Notes under the pieces: generated by a model | What the model was told of the DNA's origin: nothing | Seen by the model: the letters and a program-made list of their open reading frames with translations, nothing else | Database searches by the model: none | Translations under genes and position numbers: made by a program | Shown here: piece after piece, positions 4,986 to 8,127 of the stretch | Numbering within the stretch: the first letter of the stretch is position 1 | Layout: each line of letters opens with the position of its first letter | Assembly: GCA_015491015.1 (NCBI GenBank) | Contig: WFWQ01000041.1 | Location: forward strand, 1-8,127 | Direction: 5' to 3' | DNA from: Patescibacteria group bacterium | GTDB taxonomy: Bacteria > Patescibacteriota > Minisyncoccia > Minisyncoccales > S141-161 | Length of the DNA stretch: 8,127 bases

Positions 4986-6353
4986 TTACTTGTCTTTATC
5001 AAGATATAAAGGAAAGCTTAAAGTAAACCTGGTTCCAACTTTCTCTATACTTTCTACCAAAATCTTACCCCCCATCCTTTCGGTAAGCTCTTTTGCAATC
5101 CACAAACCCAAACCTGTGCCTGGAATGCCTGCAGTCTCTCTGGTTTTTACTCTAAAAAACTTAGTAAAAAGCTTAGCCTGAGCTTCAGCAGGAATACCAA
5201 TACCAGTATCTTCTACTGCAATAAAATACCTTTTTTTATTAAGATCCGGCCTCAAGATTACTCTCACCTCTCCCTTTGGAGTATACTTGATTCCATTGTG
5301 AACTAAGTTAAACAAAATTTGTCTTAATCTATTGGGATTAACCTTTAAGAAAACATTCCTTTTCTCTCCTTCAAAGATCAACTTTAGATTCAAACCTTTT
5401 TCTTCGGCTTTTCCTTTCAACTCTTCTAAAACTTCTATGGTTATCTCTAAAGGATTTACCAATTTTGGAGTTAAATCTAACCTTCCCTGTTCAATTCTTG
5501 CTACTTCCAGAATGTCCTCAACTAGATTGCTCAAATTTTTAGCTGAAAGCTCCACTCTTTCTAACATTTCCTTTTCTTCTTCGTTAAGCTTACCTTCAAT
5601 TTTTTCTTTGAGATAACTAATATATCCTCTAATGTTGGAAATAGGATTTTGAAGCTCGTGAGTTGCCATTCTAATAAACTCATCTTTAGCTTTGTCTAAC
5701 TCCTTTAACTTTTGACTCAAAGTTACATACTCAAACAATCTAGTATGGTGTAAGATCAAAATTAAACTTCCAAAGATAGCTAAAATCACCATAAGGTAAG
5801 CTCGGTTGGTAACTTCGATGGTTAACCTGTCCACATTAGCCAAAGAAAACTTTAAAGCTATCAAGCCTAACTTTTCTCCATCTTTACTTAAAGGTTTGAT
5901 AATATTCCAAAGCCTAAAACCTTGTTCATCTACTAAGAGATTAGCTATCGGTTGGTTTTGAGAAAAAGCTAAAGCTAAAGCTGGATCTGAAGCTCTAAAG
6001 TTAATCTCCTCAGGAAAAGAAGAAGCTATAATCTTAAACCTGCCTCCTCTTTCTTCGATTAACACTCTAAGCTCTTTTATTTCTGGATTTTTAGAAGCAA
6101 TCTCTTCGATCTTTTTCTGTAATAAAGAAGGATCTTTAAGTTCTTCTTTAATTAGAGTCTCTAAAATATTAGCTACCAAAACTGCTTTGTTTTGAAGATC
6201 TAAATCGGTAAGTCTTTTAAAGGCATTTAAGATATAAAAGGTGTTATACCATAAGATCAAAGGAATAAAAACTAAGAGAGAAAGAGAATACAAAATCCCT
6301 GGGTATCTTCTTATAAACTTAAAAGGATAAAAAAAGGTTTGTTTAAACCCCAT
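4986..6353 (-). CDS. Membrane-bound sensor histidine kinase (HisKA-HATPase)
   Basis: Senses an extracytoplasmic signal and autophosphorylates on His. Transmembrane helices at about 19-43 and 185-203 flank a sensor domain of roughly 140 residues (about 44-184) that looks like a single Cache-type fold by size and topology only. HisKA: ATHELQNP at 230-237 with phosphoacceptor H232; the usual HELRTP reads HELQNP, which keeps the ExxN/T phosphatase pattern (E233, N236). ATPase: N-box N349 and N353 in NLVHNGIKYTP, G1 box DTGIGIP (382-388), F-box phenylalanines near 396-400, and G2 box GTGLGL (412-417). All core motifs are present, so it should be active. There is no HAMP domain; a short helix (about 207-226) links membrane and kinase. 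No response regulator is encoded in the window. It starts 6 bases after the stop of the coiled-coil surface protein gene, so the two are co-transcribed and the neighbour is a candidate partner. Confidence 0.93.
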   Translation of the reverse strand: MGFKQTFFYPFKFIRRYPGILYSLSLLVFIPLILWYNTFYILNAFKRLTDLDLQNKAVLVANILETLIKEELKDPSLLQKKIEEIASKNPEIKELRVLIEERGGRFKIIASSFPEEINFRASDPALALAFSQNQPIANLLVDEQGFRLWNIIKPLSKDGEKLGLIALKFSLANVDRLTIEVTNRAYLMVILAIFGSLILILHHTRLFEYVTLSQKLKELDKAKDEFIRMATHELQNPISNIRGYISYLKEKIEGKLNEEEKEMLERVELSAKNLSNLVEDILEVARIEQGRLDLTPKLVNPLEITIEVLEELKGKAEEKGLNLKLIFEGEKRNVFLKVNPNRLRQILFNLVHNGIKYTPKGEVRVILRPDLNKKRYFIAVEDTGIGIPAEAQAKLFTKFFRVKTRETAGIPGTGLGLWIAKELTERMGGKILVESIEKVGTRFTLSFPLYLDKDK

Positions 6354-6359
6354 GCTAAC

Positions 6360-8027
6360 TTATAATCTAATCCTCTTTTGCCTTAAGTTTAAAAACACTC
6401 CTATCAAAGTTAAAGCTAAACCTAGACTAAAGAAGATCAAAGAGCTAATCAATAAGATGAAACTCTTTTCTAACTTTTCTATGGCGGGAACCCTCTGAAG
6501 TGAAGCTTCCCCTCCAAATATTCGGACAATCTCTTTTCCTCTTTTGATAAACTCAAAAGGTTCTGAAATCTTATCAATCTCTCCTGAACCTTTGTTAATA
6601 GTAGCAAACACTTGATGCACTCCATCTTCTAAATCTTTATCTAAAATATAACTCCAATTACCGTAAGCATCTGCTCTAGCTATTACAATTAAAGGTGAAA
6701 AGATATGTAAAGTTACAAAAGTAAAAGGCAAAGCTTTGCCTTCAATTCTCAAGCCTAAAGTTTGCTTTTCAGGAATCTCTATAACTTCTACCTTTTCTAT
6801 TTTTATCTCTGGAGAAGGAGGTATCTTTGCTTTTCTTGGATCTTCAAACTTAATCTTAGCTCCTAAAGAAGGATTTAAAGGATCTAAACCTTCCTCTAAC
6901 TCTGAGGAATCCAAGATACCATCTTGATCGGTATCGGGATTGAATGGATCAGTTCCTAATCTTAATTCTTCTTTATCTATGATCCCATCTTGATCTGAGT
7001 CTTTAAGCAGTTCTTTTTCTAAATTTTCCAACTCTCTTAAGTCTTCTTTTAGTCTCTGTTCTGTAGCTCTGATCAAGTTCTCTATAGCCTGAGTTGCAAG
7101 TTTAACTTTAATTTGCTCTTGTGGAGATAGAACTTTAGAGAGCTTTTCTTCAACTTCCCTTCTCTTTTTTTCAAAGCTTTTGGTCAAAAGTTCTGGAACT
7201 TTTTCTTTTTCTCTCTCTAATACTTCTTTTGCTTCTTTAGAAACTTTAGAGACTTCTTCTTCTAATTCCTCCAACACTTCCTTAACTTTTTCTTCTTTTT
7301 CCAACTCTTCCTTTTGTTTTGCTATAACCTTTTTAATTTCTTCTTTAACCTTTTCTAGCTCTTCTTTTACTTCTTCTTCTTTATCTTCTACTTTTTCAAG
7401 TTGCTCTTTAAGTTGCTTTTCTTTTCTTCTTGCCTTCTCATCTTTTTCCTTAGGTATATTTTTAATCCAAACTTTAATCTTTGTTCCCCAATAAGGTTGT
7501 TTCAAATCTGTGTTAAAGATCTTTACTTCTAAAACATAGGGTCCGGAAGGAAAGTTTTTAGCTTTAAGTTCAGTTTTCCATAAGTTTCCTTCTTCTCTTT
7601 CAAAACTCCCTCCATAGATTTTGGTTAGAGAGGTTGGTTTTCTCAAGTAAAGTTCTACTTGAGAGGCTCCCTCAACCTCAAAGAGAATCTCTTTTTCTTC
7701 ACTTATTTCCTCTCCAGGAGAAAGATTTAAAAATTTTCCTTTAGGTAAAGACTCAAAAATATCTTTAGCTTCTCTAACTTCTACTAAATTAACTTTCTTT
7801 TCCTTTCGGATATCATTTGTTTTTCTCTGCTCTAAATCTTTGACTCTAGACTTTAAATCTTGTTGAAGTTTTTCAGCCCTTTCTTCCACCCTTTTTCTAA
7901 TTTCCATTATCCTTTTATCTTCATCTTCAAAATCTTCTTTAATTTCTATATCCATCAATCCTTTAGCCTGATTGAAAGCTAAAAATAAAATTAAAACCGA
8001 AATTAAGACCTTAAAAAAGTTTATCAT
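6360..8027 (-). CDS. Surface protein with coiled coil, TSP3 calcium repeats, Ig-like domains and C-terminal membrane anchor
   Basis: Probably an extracytoplasmic structural or adhesion protein; specific role unknown. In order: a signal peptide (1-23, hydrophobic core about 5-18); an acidic/basic coiled segment (about 30-78); a beta-rich Ig-like module (about 95-190, with SGPYVLEVKI at 161-170); a long Glu/Lys coiled coil (about 193-342); and two thrombospondin-type-3/EF-hand-like repeats with DSDQDG at 343-348 and DTDQDG at 365-370, each followed by the xLGTDPxNPD or similar linker typical of calcium-binding TSP3 repeats. A second Ig-like module follows (about 405-495, with DAYGNWSYILD at 453-463), then a C-terminal helix (about 523-546) with basic tail KRIRL that would anchor it in the membrane. 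The ATG has AAGG 7 bases upstream, and the start overlaps the MurE-like gene by 17 bases. The histidine kinase gene follows after 6 bases. Confidence 0.88.
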   Translation of the reverse strand: MINFFKVLISVLILFLAFNQAKGLMDIEIKEDFEDEDKRIMEIRKRVEERAEKLQQDLKSRVKDLEQRKTNDIRKEKKVNLVEVREAKDIFESLPKGKFLNLSPGEEISEEKEILFEVEGASQVELYLRKPTSLTKIYGGSFEREEGNLWKTELKAKNFPSGPYVLEVKIFNTDLKQPYWGTKIKVWIKNIPKEKDEKARRKEKQLKEQLEKVEDKEEEVKEELEKVKEEIKKVIAKQKEELEKEEKVKEVLEELEEEVSKVSKEAKEVLEREKEKVPELLTKSFEKKRREVEEKLSKVLSPQEQIKVKLATQAIENLIRATEQRLKEDLRELENLEKELLKDSDQDGIIDKEELRLGTDPFNPDTDQDGILDSSELEEGLDPLNPSLGAKIKFEDPRKAKIPPSPEIKIEKVEVIEIPEKQTLGLRIEGKALPFTFVTLHIFSPLIVIARADAYGNWSYILDKDLEDGVHQVFATINKGSGEIDKISEPFEFIKRGKEIVRIFGGEASLQRVPAIEKLEKSFILLISSLIFFSLGLALTLIGVFLNLRQKRIRL

Positions 8028-8127
8028 AAATTTGCCTTACTATTTTTCTGTCATCCCAAGGTATTTTTTGACCTTTAGCTAAACACATCAAAGGCTCAGC
8101 TCCTTTTCCAGTGATAATAATTAAGCT
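8011..8127 (-). CDS. murE: MurE-like Mur ligase, last 38 codons (5' end outside window)
   Basis: UDP-N-acetylmuramoyl-dipeptide ligase, which adds the third stem-peptide residue in peptidoglycan synthesis in the cytoplasm. Only the C-terminal end is present, translated from the right edge and open beyond it. It reads LIIITGKGAEP, then KGQKIPWDDRKIVRQIYDKL and a TAA stop. This matches the end of MurE (strand, GKGHE, then xxFDDRExxxE), except that the usual His of GKGHE is Ala. MurC, MurD and MurF have different tails. The substrate-choosing DNPR/DDPR motif lies outside, so the added residue (diaminopimelate or lysine) is unknown. The gene overlaps the downstream surface-protein start by 17 bases, so it is in the same operon. 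Confidence 0.75.
   Translation of the reverse strand, partial: SLIIITGKGAEPLMCLAKGQKIPWDDRKIVRQIYDKLF

Noticed and set aside
4811..5002. 63-codon minus-strand frame overlapping the 60-aa candidate and the kinase end
   Set aside because: Composition is less protein-like than the competing frame, it ends without reaching the next gene, and its start lies inside the kinase gene.
5332..5616. 94-codon plus-strand frame inside the histidine kinase gene
   Set aside because: It is antisense to the conserved HisKA and ATPase region, and the composition is non-protein-like.
6736..6927. 63-codon plus-strand frame over the TSP3/Ig region
   Set aside because: Antisense shadow of the calcium-repeat protein, which has clear domain motifs on the other strand.
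7020..7440. Repeated GAA/TTC-rich stretch, considered as a DNA repeat or CRISPR-like array
   Set aside because: There is no regular unit or spacer pattern. It encodes the Glu/Lys coiled coil of the surface protein.
7180..7494. 104-codon Ser/Phe-rich frame on the plus strand
   Set aside because: It is the antisense of a Glu/Lys coiled coil, where GAA and GAG codons read back as TTC and CTC and remove stops. It has no ribosome site.
1..8127. Very frequent AAAGCT/AGCTTT words on both strands, considered as an uptake or partition signal
   Set aside because: They fall inside genes in the preferred codons AAA, GCT, TTA and AGC, and have no constant longer flank, so codon bias explains them.

Overview
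The window is strongly AT-rich and gene-dense, with AAA/AGA/TTA/GCT-biased codons, overlapping or near-abutting genes, and TGA used as a normal stop in at least three genes (so not a UGA-recoded lineage). The bacterial ribosomal protein L19, bacterial-type promoter and Shine-Dalgarno signals, a tRNA with encoded CCA and a MurE-type ligase point to a bacterium. The compact style, a presenilin-like intramembrane protease and several unfamiliar surface proteins suggest a Patescibacteria (CPR)-like genome. That assignment is inference from style and gene content, not from a marker-gene comparison.

Layout. Positions 1-870 (+) hold the 3' part of an RluA-family pseudouridine synthase gene, rplS (ATGA stop/start overlap) and a tRNA-Leu(GAG) gene: a translation block. 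Positions 880-1230 (+) hold a self-contained unit. It has a consensus sigma-70-type promoter (TTGACA, 16 bp, TATAAT) whose -10 lies at the centre of a perfect 24-bp palindrome, a perfect Shine-Dalgarno, an 83-aa basic protein of unknown function and a GC-rich hairpin terminator. Positions 1234-2091 (-) encode a nine-helix presenilin/signal-peptide-peptidase-like aspartyl protease with YD, GxGD and PAL motifs intact. It is transcribed divergently, across 37 bp, from a 567-aa membrane-anchored exported protein (2129-3832, +).

Positions 3834-8127 (-) read from the right edge as one probable operon: the last 38 codons of a MurE-like peptidoglycan ligase; a 555-aa surface protein with coiled coil, calcium-binding TSP3 repeats and a C-terminal membrane anchor; a membrane sensor histidine kinase with no response regulator in view; a 60-aa basic protein; and a NIF3/DUF34-family metalloprotein. 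Gene spacing is -17, +6, +47 and -23 bp. This operon meets the 567-aa gene tail to tail with one base between stop codons.

Together, most of the window right of 1234 concerns the cell envelope: wall synthesis, surface or periplasmic structural proteins, a membrane sensor and a membrane protease. The features most worth following up are the operator-like palindrome with its unknown 83-aa product, and the presenilin-like protease beside exported single-pass proteins. No CRISPR array, insertion sequence or phage gene was seen, and no non-coding stretch exceeds about 160 bases outside the tRNA.
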